64,000 bases of DNA from CAYWKS01 sp964458935 (GCA_964458935.1 CAYWKS010000004.1:62001-126000), one strand, 5' to 3'; numbered from the stretch's first letter, positions 26,554-35,176 are shown. A program made the numbers and translations. The notes: a model not told the origin generated them from the sequence alone.

Positions 26554-26709
26554 GGGTCATCAGCCGGCCGCCGGGCCACGTCGCGTCAGCGCTCGACGCT
26601 GCGGGTCCATCCCGGCGGCACACGTTCGGTTTGCTCCATCACGTCATGGACCGGGGGCGGTGCCGCGCCGCGGCGTCGATCGGTCGGTTCGTCGGTCGGC
26701 GGGTGGCGC

Positions 26710-27066
26710 TCACGTCTTCGTCCTACGGATGCTGTGGAAGCTGTCAACCGGGAGGGTGAAGCAGATCGCGCTGTGCGCCGAGTCGGTCTGGCCGACCAGC
26801 TCCTCGACGAGCTCGGTGACCTGGTCGGCGGTGTCGCGGTCGAGGACGCTGATCACGACGCGGCTGCCGGTGTGCTCGGGGAACAGCGAGGCGAGCCCCG
26901 CGAAGATCGGCATGTCCTTGCGGATGATCGAGCCCATCCCGCGCGACTCGAGCACCGTCGCCCCCGGCACGCCGATGTCGAGGAACCCGGTGAGCAGCTC
27001 ATCGACGAGTTCGGCCTGGTCGAGGATGAGGACCATGAGCACGCGGTGGGGCTGCTCCTCAGCCAT
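26710..27066 (-). CDS. PII-like signalling protein
   Basis: The 118-residue protein has the ferredoxin-like PII pattern: a first strand HRVLMVLIL, helix AELVDELLTGFLDIGV, a loop-bearing region RGMGSIIRKDMPIFAGL, and a last strand HSAICFTLPVD. PII-like proteins bind nucleotides or small ligands as trimers and control transporters or enzymes. The start overlaps the end of the EIIA gene by 8 bp. Its place next to antiporter genes suggests regulation of transport rather than of nitrogen metabolism. Confidence 0.75.
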   Translation of the reverse strand: MAEEQPHRVLMVLILDQAELVDELLTGFLDIGVPGATVLESRGMGSIIRKDMPIFAGLASLFPEHTGSRVVISVLDRDTADQVTELVEELVGQTDSAHSAICFTLPVDSFHSIRRTKT

Positions 27067-27523
27067 GGCGGGCATCCTCCGCCTTCAGGGCTTCGTAGAG
27101 CGACGCGGCGTCGGGCGCCTGGCGGAGACCGTCGAGCGCGCCGGGGCTGTGGCAGATCCGCGCCAGCCGCGCCAGGATGCTCACGTGCTGCCACGCCGAG
27201 CCGGCCGGCCCGACCATCACAAAGACCAGGTCGCTCGCCGGGTGGTCGGGGTGCCCGAAGTCCACGCCGCCCCGGACCCGCGCCACCGCGACGCAACTGT
27301 CGCCGGCGCCCTCGTACATCGCGTGCGGAAACGCGACGCCCTCGGGCGTCGACGTCGGGCCCTGCTGCTCACGCTGGATCAGGGCGCGGTGCAGCGACCC
27401 GGCGTCCAGGTCCGCGATCCGCGCCGCCAGGTGCTCGGCCAGGCGCTTGAGCAGATCGTCCCGATCCGTCGCGTCGTCCACCACAAGCGTCAGTTCCGCA
27501 TCGATCAGACTCTCCAGCTTCAT
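27059..27523 (-). CDS. ptsN: PTS EIIA domain protein (PtsN/EIIA-Ntr-like)
   Basis: The 154-residue protein is a single PTS_EIIA_2 domain. The phosphorylatable His67 sits in TPEGVAFPHAMYEG. EIIA-Ntr-type proteins take phosphate from an HPr-like donor and control K+ uptake, KdpD and other targets, rather than transport sugar. No EIIB/EIIC genes are near. ATG 27523 is chosen with GGGAG upstream. It is first in the four-gene minus-strand unit EIIA, PII-like, antiporter 2, antiporter 1. The symbol is by similarity only. Confidence 0.82.
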   Translation of the reverse strand: MKLESLIDAELTLVVDDATDRDDLLKRLAEHLAARIADLDAGSLHRALIQREQQGPTSTPEGVAFPHAMYEGAGDSCVAVARVRGGVDFGHPDHPASDLVFVMVGPAGSAWQHVSILARLARICHSPGALDGLRQAPDAASLYEALKAEDARHG

Positions 27524-27575
27524 CGCTGGTCTCCCGTGAGGCAGGTTCGCGTCATTTACCGGCGTCTCGAGTGTA

Positions 27576-28574
27576 TCAGCCCGGCCTCGGGATCGCCCGC
27601 CGCGCACGCCGGTCCACCGCCTCCCGCGAGTCCAGCAAGACGCGCGCCGTGTACAGCGACGCACCCGTGCCGTACACGTCCGTGCACCCGTCCAACGCCC
27701 CCAGAAGGTCGTCCGATACCTTCGCGCCGCTGCCCAGGTCGGTCATGTCCGTCGGGCCCTGCTCGTGAGTGCTCACCATGCACCGCCCGTCGCGGACTTC
27801 GATCAGCCCCGTCGACCCGGCGATCCGCAGACGATCGTCGCCGTGTGTCGGGGCGGCCCGGGGGCGGAGGTAGTCGGCGTGCACCACCGCGCTGCCCCCG
27901 CCGGCCAGTTCATAGCACGCCACCACGTGATCCTCCACCGAGGCATACTCGCGATGCGCCAGGTTCCCCGACGTCCCGGTTACCGACGCGAACCGCTCGC
28001 CCGTCGTGTAGTGGATCAGGTCGATCCCGTGGCTGGCGACCCACATCAGCGTCCCGGTGTACTGGTCGCGGTCCTTGTAGAAGTCCGGCCGCTGCCCGAA
28101 TCGATAGCTCTTCTGCGCGACGCACAGCACGGCCCGGCCGACCAGGCCCCGTTCCATCACCACCCGCGCTGCGCGGAACCCCGGCGCGGCGCGCAGGTCG
28201 AACTCCGTGATCAGCGGCGGGCACCCCGACTCCCCGCACAACCCCGCGATCCGCTCGTACGTCGCCTCGTCCGCCGCGATCGGCTTGTCGCTCACGACCG
28301 GGATGCCCCGCGTCAGCGCCTCGATGACCAGCCGGCCGTTGTGCGCGTAGACCGCGCCGATGTTCACCACGTCCGGCGCCAGCTCGTCCATCGCCCGCAA
28401 CGCGTCGTCGTGGTACACGACCGGGCTCGCAGGCCGTCGCTCGGCCGCGCGGCGGGACGCCGCCGCGTCCACCCCGTCCGACGCCCAGCCGATCGCCTCG
28501 GCCTGGCCGTCGCGGACCGCCCCGAGCAGGTAGAAGTGGCCGTAGCCGCCGATGAACAGGACTCGTTTGGGCAT
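27576..28574 (-). CDS. Gfo/Idh/MocA family oxidoreductase
   Basis: The protein of about 332 residues has an N-terminal Rossmann region (VLFIGGYGHFYLLGAV) and the family motif VVSDKPIAADEATYERI near residue 100, with Lys of the DKP motif as the usual catalytic or binding residue. The C-terminal alpha/beta domain follows. Such enzymes oxidise or reduce sugars or inositol-type substrates with NAD(P). ATG 28574 is taken; a GTG 9 nt earlier is possible. It lies 13 bp after pdxA in the same direction. Confidence 0.85.
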   Translation of the reverse strand: MPKRVLFIGGYGHFYLLGAVRDGQAEAIGWASDGVDAAASRRAAERRPASPVVYHDDALRAMDELAPDVVNIGAVYAHNGRLVIEALTRGIPVVSDKPIAADEATYERIAGLCGESGCPPLITEFDLRAAPGFRAARVVMERGLVGRAVLCVAQKSYRFGQRPDFYKDRDQYTGTLMWVASHGIDLIHYTTGERFASVTGTSGNLAHREYASVEDHVVACYELAGGGSAVVHADYLRPRAAPTHGDDRLRIAGSTGLIEVRDGRCMVSTHEQGPTDMTDLGSGAKVSDDLLGALDGCTDVYGTGASLYTARVLLDSREAVDRRARRAIPRPG

Positions 28575-28587
28575 GGTCGTCACTCGG

Positions 28588-29691
28588 TCAGGGTTGACGG
28601 GGCCGCGCCGGGGCCTTGGGTTTCTCCGCGCCGCGCGTGATCGGGCCGTGCGCCACCATCCGCACCGCCAGCCGGATCGCCGCCTTCATCGACGAGGCGT
28701 TGGCCTTGTCCTTGCCCACCAGGTCGAACGCCGTCCCGTGGTCCGGCGACGTGCGGATCAGCGGCAGCCCCAGCGTCACGTTCACCGCCTCGTCAAACGC
28801 CAGCAGCTTCACCGGGATCAGACCCTGGTCATGGTACATCGCCACCACCAGGTCGTACCGGCCCGCGACCGCCTCGCGGAAGATCGTGTCACCGGGGAAC
28901 GGCCCGTGAACGTCGATCCCGTGCTCCCGCGCGGCGCTGATGGCCGGCTCGATCAGCCGCTGCTCCTCGTCCCCGAACAGGCCGCCCTCCGACGCGTGCG
29001 GGTTCATCCCGCACACCGCGATCCGCGGCGACTCGATCCCCAGCGCCCGGCACGCCTGGTGCCCCAGGTCGATCGGGTCGTAGACCCGCCCGATCGTCAG
29101 CTCGTTCTCCAGCGTCAGCAACGGGATGTGGATCGTCGCCAGCACCACGTTCAACCGCGGCGCGTGGAACATCATCACCGATCGCTTCGCCGACGTCAGC
29201 GCCTGCAACAGCTCCGTATGCCCCGGCCACCGGCACCCCGCCAGGTGCCACGACGCCTTGCAGATCGGCGCCGTGACCAACGCGTCCAGCCGACCCGGAT
29301 GGCCCGCCGGCTTCATCCCCGCCGCCACCGCGTCCTTCAGAAACGCCAGCGACGCCAGCCCCCCCTCGCGCGTCGGTTGATGGATCGCCTGGCCCAGCAG
29401 GCTGAACTCGTCGTAGTCCAGCACGATGCAGTCGTGCGTCAGCTCGTGCGCCAGCCGCGGCGAGTCGTGCTGCACCCGCCACCAGAACGGCTCGATCTCC
29501 GAGCGGTCCGCCGCGTACGCCAGCAGCTCGTTCATCCCGTACACCACGAACCGCCCCAGGTGACGGACCTGCGGGTCCGCCAACGCCTTCACCACCACCT
29601 CCGCGCCGATCCCCGCGGGATCGCCCATCGTGATGCCGATCGTCGGGCGACCCGACGAGCCGGACTCAGAATGTTTGGACTGGTCGCTCAC
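28588..29691 (-). CDS. pdxA: 4-hydroxythreonine-4-phosphate dehydrogenase
   Basis: The 367-residue protein is a typical PdxA: GITMGDPAGIGAEV near the N-terminus, VTAPICKASWHLAG, GHTELLQAL, and the metal/substrate region MYHDQGLIPVKLLAF with RTSPDHGTAFD. It oxidises 4-phosphohydroxy-L-threonine in pyridoxal phosphate synthesis, or acts on a related substrate as PdxA2. It starts at GTG 29691. A TACCAT hexamer at 29698-29703 ends 6 nt upstream, so the message may be leaderless. Confidence 0.93.
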   Translation of the reverse strand: MSDQSKHSESGSSGRPTIGITMGDPAGIGAEVVVKALADPQVRHLGRFVVYGMNELLAYAADRSEIEPFWWRVQHDSPRLAHELTHDCIVLDYDEFSLLGQAIHQPTREGGLASLAFLKDAVAAGMKPAGHPGRLDALVTAPICKASWHLAGCRWPGHTELLQALTSAKRSVMMFHAPRLNVVLATIHIPLLTLENELTIGRVYDPIDLGHQACRALGIESPRIAVCGMNPHASEGGLFGDEEQRLIEPAISAAREHGIDVHGPFPGDTIFREAVAGRYDLVVAMYHDQGLIPVKLLAFDEAVNVTLGLPLIRTSPDHGTAFDLVGKDKANASSMKAAIRLAVRMVAHGPITRGAEKPKAPARPRQP

Positions 29692-29697
29692 GCCCTG

Positions 29698-29703
29698 ATG
29701 GTA
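29698..29703 (-). promoter_or_regulatory. TACCAT -10-like element abutting pdxA
   Basis: On the minus strand TACCAT ends 6 nt before the pdxA GTG with no ribosome site between. It belongs to the recurring leaderless pattern. Confidence 0.45.
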
Positions 29704-29753
29704 TGGTCGGCGTCGAGAGTCATAAAGGCCCCACCCCTCACGGCGCGGCGGGG

Positions 29754-30053
29754 CTAGGAAGTCTTCGCCTTATCATGCGCGCTGTTCGTCGTGCCGCCGG
29801 CATTGGCCGATCGCTCGCTGTCCAACTGCGGCGGTTCGGCGTCCTCGTGCTCGTCGCCGGCGCGACGGACGTCGTCGTCCACCTCGTCCAGCTCGTCCTT
29901 CACGCCCTTCAGGCCCTTCTTGAACTCCACCAGGCCCTTGCCGATGCTACGCCCCACCTCGGGCAGCCGCCTGCCGAAGATCAGCAGCGCCACGATGAGA
30001 ACGATGATCCATTCCCACCCGCCGGGGATGCCTAACGCCCATGTGCTGGCCAT
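29754..30053 (-). CDS. tatA: Twin-arginine translocase subunit TatA/E
   Basis: The 99-residue protein has one N-terminal transmembrane helix (WEWIIVLIVALLIF, residues ~13-26), the conserved FGRRLPEVGRSIGKG hinge and an amphipathic helix, followed by an acidic tail. TatA forms the pore-like assembly of the Tat export system in the inner membrane. ATG 30053 has GAAAGG upstream; a longer upstream extension is rejected because TatA begins just before the helix. tatC is not in the window. An aldo/keto reductase with a twin-arginine signal is encoded nearby at 31136. Confidence 0.92.
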   Translation of the reverse strand: MASTWALGIPGGWEWIIVLIVALLIFGRRLPEVGRSIGKGLVEFKKGLKGVKDELDEVDDDVRRAGDEHEDAEPPQLDSERSANAGGTTNSAHDKAKTS

Positions 30054-30175
30054 GACATGCCTTTCAATCGTCCGGCGAAGCGGGCGCCCGCCTCGCAATC
30101 CATGAGTATAACGCCGCTCGCCCCGCAAATCCTGCGTCGGCGACGCCCTCCCCCCCGCGCCGCACGCCAAGACGC

Positions 30176-30943
30176 TCAGCCGTTGGCGGGCCCGCCCGGG
30201 CCCAGCCCGTGCTTGATCGCCACGTAGAAGATGTCATAGAACGCGTGCGTCGCCGCCACGATCCCGAATCCCCGCACCGCAAACAACGCCCCGAAGTAAC
30301 CGCCCGCCACGCTGTAAAAGAAGAACTGAATCCACGTGAACGGCGTCGCCGCGTCGAAGTGGTACGCCGCGAACAACACCGCCGAACACCCGATCGCCAC
30401 CGCCCCGCCCGACTTCACGCCCAGACCGATCACATCCACCAGCAACATGTGCAGCAGCGTGATCGCCATCAGACGAAACACCAGCTCCTCGTACACCCCC
30501 GCCCCGATCGCCATCAGCAGGTCCTCCTCCCAACGCTCGATCAAGATCGGCTGAACCTGCTGCAGCGCCGTCGCCCACGCGGGCTGACGCCCCCAGACCA
30601 GCGCCAGCATGATCAGCGGCGTCGCCAGCGCGATCGACTCCGCCGTCATCGCCAGGTACAGCCGCCAGTCCAGTTCCCAGCGATCCCGCTGCGCCACGTG
30701 CCACGCCAGCAACACCACCACCACCAGCACGCCCGGCAGGTACTCGCCGAACGGCCCGAACGCCTCCAGCACCGCCGCCAGCAGCGACCGCGCCACGATC
30801 GCGTGATCGCTGTACAACGCCCCGATCTCGTAGGCGATCACGAACGGCAACAGGAACACCAGCGCCTGCAGCGGGCGTTGTGAGCGATGGAAGTAATGCT
30901 CGCTCTCGAAGGGCCGATCTGGGCGTCGATGTATGCTCGTCAA
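30176..30943 (-). CDS. CPBP-family intramembrane metalloprotease
   Basis: The 255-residue protein has about 7-8 transmembrane helices and the CPBP (CAAX protease/bacteriocin-processing) motifs: Glu152-Glu153 and Arg157 in GVYEELVFRLM, His195 in FAAYHFDAAT, and His233 in ATHAFYD. These residues form the zinc or catalytic site of glutamyl intramembrane proteases. The substrate is unknown. It is divergent from the aldo/keto reductase gene. Confidence 0.85.
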   Translation of the reverse strand: MTSIHRRPDRPFESEHYFHRSQRPLQALVFLLPFVIAYEIGALYSDHAIVARSLLAAVLEAFGPFGEYLPGVLVVVVLLAWHVAQRDRWELDWRLYLAMTAESIALATPLIMLALVWGRQPAWATALQQVQPILIERWEEDLLMAIGAGVYEELVFRLMAITLLHMLLVDVIGLGVKSGGAVAIGCSAVLFAAYHFDAATPFTWIQFFFYSVAGGYFGALFAVRGFGIVAATHAFYDIFYVAIKHGLGPGGPANG

Positions 30944-31135
30944 CGGCGGGCTCGGGTCCGAAACGCCCCAGCGACCAGGCCGCCGCGAGGCATCGCCGCC
31001 ATTTTAACGCCGACGGCCGATCGTGCGCCCCGCCTCGCCGCCACGCCGCGATTACCGACACATCCTCCGCTTTTCCCTCGCCTCCCAACCGCCGGCCCCG
31101 TTACAATCTGTCGCACACCAGCACGGGAGCCGCTG

Positions 31136-32173
31136 ATGAACTTCGCCGATCTTGACCTGACCAACCCCGTCGATCGTCGCGTGTTTCTCAAGGGCGTGGC
31201 CGGCCTCACCGCAGGCCTCATGCTCGGGCCCGACCTCGCACTCGCCGACGAATCCTCCGACGCCCTGGGCAAGGTTATGCCCACACGCCGACTCGGTCGG
31301 CACAACCTCCGGGTCACCATGCTCGGCATCGGCGGGTCCCACTTCATGGGCGTCGACGAACGCACCGCACGCCAGATCGTCGACACCACCATCGAACAAG
31401 GCTGCCGATTCATCGACACCGCCGAGAGCTACGGCAACGGCCGCAGCGAATCACGCATCGGACAATTGTTCACCCCCAAGTATCGCGACCACCTGGTCTA
31501 CATGACCAAGACCCGCGCCAAGGACGCCCAGACCGCCCGCAAGCACCTCGAAGAATCCCTCAAGCGACTCAACACCGACTACCTCGACATCTGGCAGATC
31601 CACGCCATCCAGGACCCCGGCGACGTCGACCGACGCCTCGACAACGGCGTCCTCGACTTCATGCTACAGGCCCGACAGCAGGGCAAGGTCAAGTACCTCG
31701 GCTTCACCGGGCACACCCGTCCCGAAGCCCACACCCACATGCTCAAGCGGCTCGATGAGCGCGGCCTCCAGCTCGACACCGTCCAGATGCCCATCAACGT
31801 CGTCGACCCCTCCTTCAACAGCTTCGTCAACCAGGTCGTCCCGCCCGCGAACGAGAGGGGCTACGGCATCCTCGCCATGAAGACCCTCGCCTACGGCCGG
31901 CTCGTCGGCGGCCAGGCCGGCTGGGGCCGTCACCGCGCCAAGTCTCCCGACGCCAAGGTCGTGCCCGACCTGATGACCCTCGACGACGCCCTGTCGTTCG
32001 TCTGGTCCCTGCCGGTGTGCTGCCTGATCAGCGGCACCGACACCCCCGCCCAGCTCAAGCAGAACATCGACATCGCCCGCAAGTTCGCCAAGATGAACCA
32101 GGCCCAGCTCAAGCGGCTCGTCGAAGCCGCCGCCGACCACGCCGGCCACGCCGTCGAGTTCTACAAGGCCTGA
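31136..32173 (+). CDS. Aldo/keto reductase with twin-arginine signal
   Basis: The 345-residue protein opens with a Tat-like signal (Arg14-Arg15 in DRRVFLKGVAGLTAGLML) and continues as an aldo/keto reductase: GCRFIDTAESYGNGRSE with the catalytic Tyr, Lys in VYMTKTRAKD, and WQIHAIQ with the active-site His. It reduces aldehydes or ketones with NAD(P)H; export folded with its cofactor by Tat is inferred. Start ATG 31136 has GGGAG 7 nt upstream; TACAAT at 31111-31116 may be its -10. Confidence 0.88.
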   Translation: MNFADLDLTNPVDRRVFLKGVAGLTAGLMLGPDLALADESSDALGKVMPTRRLGRHNLRVTMLGIGGSHFMGVDERTARQIVDTTIEQGCRFIDTAESYGNGRSESRIGQLFTPKYRDHLVYMTKTRAKDAQTARKHLEESLKRLNTDYLDIWQIHAIQDPGDVDRRLDNGVLDFMLQARQQGKVKYLGFTGHTRPEAHTHMLKRLDERGLQLDTVQMPINVVDPSFNSFVNQVVPPANERGYGILAMKTLAYGRLVGGQAGWGRHRAKSPDAKVVPDLMTLDDALSFVWSLPVCCLISGTDTPAQLKQNIDIARKFAKMNQAQLKRLVEAAADHAGHAVEFYKA

Positions 32174-32585
32174 GCCCCAGCCTATCGCCCGTCGCCGAAG
32201 GGATGGCCAGGTCGGCGATTCACCGCATCGCGTGTGAGTGACTGACCCGCACCTTCGCGGCGATGTGACGCCGCGGTGCGCAGCGGCGCGAAGGCTAATC
32301 CGCGCCGCGCCCGGTGCGACGCACATTTTTCTTTCCCTTGGCAGACCCGTGGTTACAACATTCCGGCTGCGCCCGGGCGACGGGTCGGTGCGCAGGGCGG
32401 GCGAGTTGGGCCCTCTGATGGAGGCCCGATCATGCTCGCCATGCCGCCCAGCCCCGCCGCGACGCCCCGGCGCCAGACCGTCACCGTACCCCCCGCGGCC
32501 ACACCCGGCCAACCTGCCCGCCCGGCCAGGGGCGGACACGCCCGCGAATCATCGCAAGTATCTTTCCATCAATTATTTACAGTCG

Positions 32586-32619
32586 ATGTCCGCCCCGGGG
32601 ACAGGGGGTGGGCGGACAT
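32586..32619. repeat. Inverted repeat with GTCCGCCC arms, copy A
   Basis: ATGTCCGCCC at 32586-32595 pairs perfectly with GGGCGGACAT at 32610-32619, with a G-rich 14-nt loop. An AT-rich patch lies just before it. The GTCCGCCC/GGGCGGAC arms recur at 38249-38270. Confidence 0.6.
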
Positions 32620-32654
32620 GCGAGCCTCCGCGGCGCACCCAGCCGTCGCGACGC

Positions 32655-32660
32655 TACAAT
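32655..32660 (+). promoter_or_regulatory. TACAAT -10 element before TTG 32669
   Basis: TACAAT ends 8 nt before an in-frame TTG. Together with the pattern seen at queC and queD, it fixes the likely start of the downstream membrane-protein gene. Confidence 0.5.
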
Positions 32661-32668
32661 ACTCGCCT

Positions 32669-33448
32669 TTGTCGACCCCCCAGGCCCATCCTGACCCGGT
32701 CCCGGCGGACACCGCACCAGACCCGCGCTCGCCCGATGCGGCGCCGCGGTTCGATCCGCGGCATCCGCTGGCCTTGGGGTTGGCGGCGATGCGGGCCTAC
32801 TTCGTCCCCGGGCTCATCCTCTGGGCGGCGGGCCTGGCCATCGTCCTGGCCTACTTCTTCGCGCCGCCGGTCCAGAGCTGGCTCGACCGCGTCGGCGCGC
32901 TCAAGCACAGCCTGGGTGTGTGGTATTCCATCCCCGCGCTGGCCTTCTTCGCCGGGTTCCTGCCGTTCTGCCTCCAGGCGCTGTCGGCGGATCGGCGACG
33001 CACGTTCGCGCTCAGCCAGCTCGCCTTCCTCGTCGTCTTCTGGGGCATCAAGGGGGCCGAGGTCGACCTGCTGTATCGCCTGCAGGTCGTCCTGTTCGGC
33101 GACAACCGCGCCCCGCTCACCGTGGTGCAGAAAGTCGCCGTGGATCAGTTCGTCTATGTGCCGCTCTGGGCGATCCCGTCGACGGTCCTGCCGTACCTCT
33201 GGGCGAACAAGGGCTTCCGCCTCGGCCCGGTCCGCGAGGCGCTGGGCGGGCGATGGTATCGCGACCTGGTCCTGCCGGTCATGCTGGGCAACTGGATGGT
33301 GTGGATCCCCGCGGTCTCGCTGATCTACCTGTTCCCCGAACCGCTGCAGTTGCCGATGCAGAACATCATCGCCTGCCTGTGGGCGTGCATGATGCTGTTC
33401 ATGGGCCACGCCGAGGCGGCCGCCATGCCGGACGTGACCGACGAATGA
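32669..33448 (+). CDS. Polytopic membrane protein, possibly Mpv17/PMP22-like
   Basis: The 259-residue product has a Pro/Asp-rich N-terminus of about 40 residues and about five to six hydrophobic segments. The region VDQFVYVPLWAIPSTVLPYLW and the later NWMVWIPAVSLIYLFP followed by an LPMQN segment recall the DQ...P and W.P..Q pattern of Mpv17/PMP22 channel-like proteins. The resemblance is weak and judged only by eye. The start is uncertain: an ATG at 32432 has a GGAGG site, but the sequence after it looks non-coding, so the TTG behind the -10 element is preferred. Confidence 0.6.
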   Translation: MSTPQAHPDPVPADTAPDPRSPDAAPRFDPRHPLALGLAAMRAYFVPGLILWAAGLAIVLAYFFAPPVQSWLDRVGALKHSLGVWYSIPALAFFAGFLPFCLQALSADRRRTFALSQLAFLVVFWGIKGAEVDLLYRLQVVLFGDNRAPLTVVQKVAVDQFVYVPLWAIPSTVLPYLWANKGFRLGPVREALGGRWYRDLVLPVMLGNWMVWIPAVSLIYLFPEPLQLPMQNIIACLWACMMLFMGHAEAAAMPDVTDE

Positions 33449-33517
33449 CACGGCGGGCGCCGCGGTGCGACGCCCGCCGCGAGCACAACGATGGCCGGGG
33501 CCCGCCGCGCCGGACCA

Positions 33518-34093
33518 TCATGGCTTGCCGATGATCACCGCACGCAGGTGCTTCAGCGCCGCTTCATCGTCGCCCATCGCGCCGTAGCCGTCGGCGAGCT
33601 TCAGGCGGATCGCCCGGCGGACCTTGTTGCTCTCCACGTCGCCGAGGACGTCTTCGAGGAACTCCACGGCGTCGTCGAGCTCCTCGACCTTGTCCTCGAC
33701 CGCGAGTACCGCGGCGACCGCGGCCGTATCGTCGTCCATCACCAGCTCGGTGTACTCGTCAACGATCTCGATGAGCGCGATGAACGTCTCCATCTCCATG
33801 CGGCCGGCACGCAGGTGCATCATGTGCCGCTCCAGTTCCTCCCATTCCTCTTCCGCCTCGTCCCCATCGTCCTCGCGCGGCTCGTCCTCGTCCTCATCGT
33901 CGTCGTGGTCAGCCATGGCCACAGCCAGCCGGCCGGCCAGCGCCGGCGGGTCCGCGAACCGCGGGGATTCGACCCGCACCGACGACGTCGGCTCAGCCCG
34001 CGCCGACCGATCCGCCGGCCCGACACCGAACATCACCAGGCCCATCAGCGCCAGCGCCACGATCCACAAAGGCAGGTGCTTCCAACTCGTCAT
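33518..34093 (-). CDS. Acidic secreted protein in the sigma factor operon
   Basis: The 191-residue protein begins with a signal-like hydrophobic segment (residues ~7-25), then a strongly acidic stretch (residues ~62-85, containing DHDDDEDEDEPREDDGDEAE) and helical repeats resembling a short TPR near the end (KLADGYGAMGDDEAALKHLR). No family is recognised. It overlaps the upstream gene by 4 bp and is the third gene of the sigma operon. The acidic patch could bind cations. Confidence 0.65.
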   Translation of the reverse strand: MTSWKHLPLWIVALALMGLVMFGVGPADRSARAEPTSSVRVESPRFADPPALAGRLAVAMADHDDDEDEDEPREDDGDEAEEEWEELERHMMHLRAGRMEMETFIALIEIVDEYTELVMDDDTAAVAAVLAVEDKVEELDDAVEFLEDVLGDVESNKVRRAIRLKLADGYGAMGDDEAALKHLRAVIIGKP

Positions 34094-34560
34094 GACGGCT
34101 TCTCCTTGCTGTCCGCAACTTGCCCGGTCCCGCCTGGCCGCAACACGCGACCCGGCGTCACCGGGCTCAGGTTCATGGCGGCGAAGTTCACCGTGATATC
34201 GGTGAAGCGGCCCAACCGCATGTCGGTCACGCGCCGCATGGCCGGCGCCAGCCGGTCCGGCCGATGGGACGATGCGGCGACCCGCTCGCCCCGCGGCGCC
34301 GCTGTTTCGATGGCGGCCGACGCCGCGCGGTCCTGCGACGCGCCGGGCGCTTGCCGGTCACGCGGCGTGACGATCAGCACACCGACGATCAGCATCGCGA
34401 TGGCCGTGACGCCCACGCCGACGCCCCATCCCACCCGCGGCCCCGCGCCGGGCGCCGCCCGAGGCACGCGGTCGGCCACGTCCACCGACAGCTTGCCGGG
34501 GTATCGCCGGGCCCGCTCGGTTTCACGCGCCTCATCCAGCAGTTGCTTGAGGCTGGTCAT
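34090..34560 (-). CDS. Single-pass membrane protein, possible anti-sigma factor
   Basis: The 156-residue protein has a charged cytoplasmic N-terminus (residues 1-35), one transmembrane helix (about 44-64, VGVGVTAIAMLIVGVLIV) and a periplasmic tail. Its start lies 29 bp inside the ECF sigma gene, the usual position of an anti-sigma partner. The HxxxCxxC zinc anti-sigma motif is absent, so the assignment rests on topology and synteny only. Confidence 0.6.
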   Translation of the reverse strand: MTSLKQLLDEARETERARRYPGKLSVDVADRVPRAAPGAGPRVGWGVGVGVTAIAMLIVGVLIVTPRDRQAPGASQDRAASAAIETAAPRGERVAASSHRPDRLAPAMRRVTDMRLGRFTDITVNFAAMNLSPVTPGRVLRPGGTGQVADSKEKPS

Positions 34561-35176
34561 GGTCGTTGCTCCATTGCCGTCGCAGTTGGCGGAGGGCCTG
34601 GGCGGTGGTCGCCTTGACGGTGCCCACGGCGCAGCCCATGGCCGCAGCGGTCTGTTGAAGGTTCATCTGCTCGTAATACCGCAGCACGATCGCCTCCCGC
34701 TGGCGCTGGGGCAGCGCCGCGATCAGTTGCCGCATCCGCTGCGCTTGCTCGGCGCGGCAGGCGCGGGCGTCGGGCGCGTCGGCGGGGTGGGCCGGCACGG
34801 CGGCCGCGTCGAGCGCCTGCCAGCATCGGGCGCGACGTTGGCGCCGCCGCGACTCGCGGCAGACGTTGATCGCGATGCCGGTCGCCCACGTCTGCACGGT
34901 CGCTCCGTGGCGGCCCGAATACCGGCCGAGCCGCCGCAGCGTGCGGACCGCCGCCTCCTGCGTCGCTTCACGGGCGGCGTCGGCGTTGGCCAGCAACGCC
35001 AGGCACACGCGGTACCACGGGTCCTGCATCCGCTCCAGCAGCGTGTGCCGCGCCCGCTCGTCGCCGCGCCGCGCCGCGGTCAGCAACGCCAGCAGCGGGT
35101 CGGCCCGGCCGGCGGCGGCCGCGCTCTCCCGCGGCAGGATCACGGTCATGGCAAGCTGTCCGGCCGAGGCATCCAT
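34532..35176 (-). CDS. ECF-type RNA polymerase sigma factor
   Basis: The 214-residue protein contains sigma region 2 (residues ~28-100, with GRYSGRHGATVQTWATGIAIN at its end) and region 4 (about 145-205, ALPQRQREAIVLRYYEQMN followed by an HTH). It directs RNA polymerase to a specialised promoter set. ATG 35176 has GCGGAG 9 nt upstream; ATG 35149 is an alternative. It begins a three-gene operon with a membrane protein and an acidic secreted protein, suggesting an envelope-signal response. Confidence 0.87.
   Translation of the reverse strand: MDASAGQLAMTVILPRESAAAAGRADPLLALLTAARRGDERARHTLLERMQDPWYRVCLALLANADAAREATQEAAVRTLRRLGRYSGRHGATVQTWATGIAINVCRESRRRQRRARCWQALDAAAVPAHPADAPDARACRAEQAQRMRQLIAALPQRQREAIVLRYYEQMNLQQTAAAMGCAVGTVKATTAQALRQLRRQWSNDHDQPQATAG

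Larger units (their letters stand above)
32174..32668. other. Non-coding stretch with hairpin and AT-rich patch
   Basis: About 495 bp. An open frame crosses it, but codon patterns are erratic and the likely downstream start is TTG 32669. It contains an AT-rich patch (ATTATTTAC near 32571-32580) directly followed by a perfect 10-bp inverted repeat (32586-32595 with 32610-32619). A similar combination occurs in the intergenic region at 38.2 kb. Confidence 0.45.

Noticed and set aside
32432..32668. ATG 32432 with GGAGG as the start of the membrane protein
   Set aside because: The following 80 codons look non-coding and span a perfect hairpin and AT patch; TTG 32669 has the -10 geometry seen at other genes. 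The choice remains uncertain.
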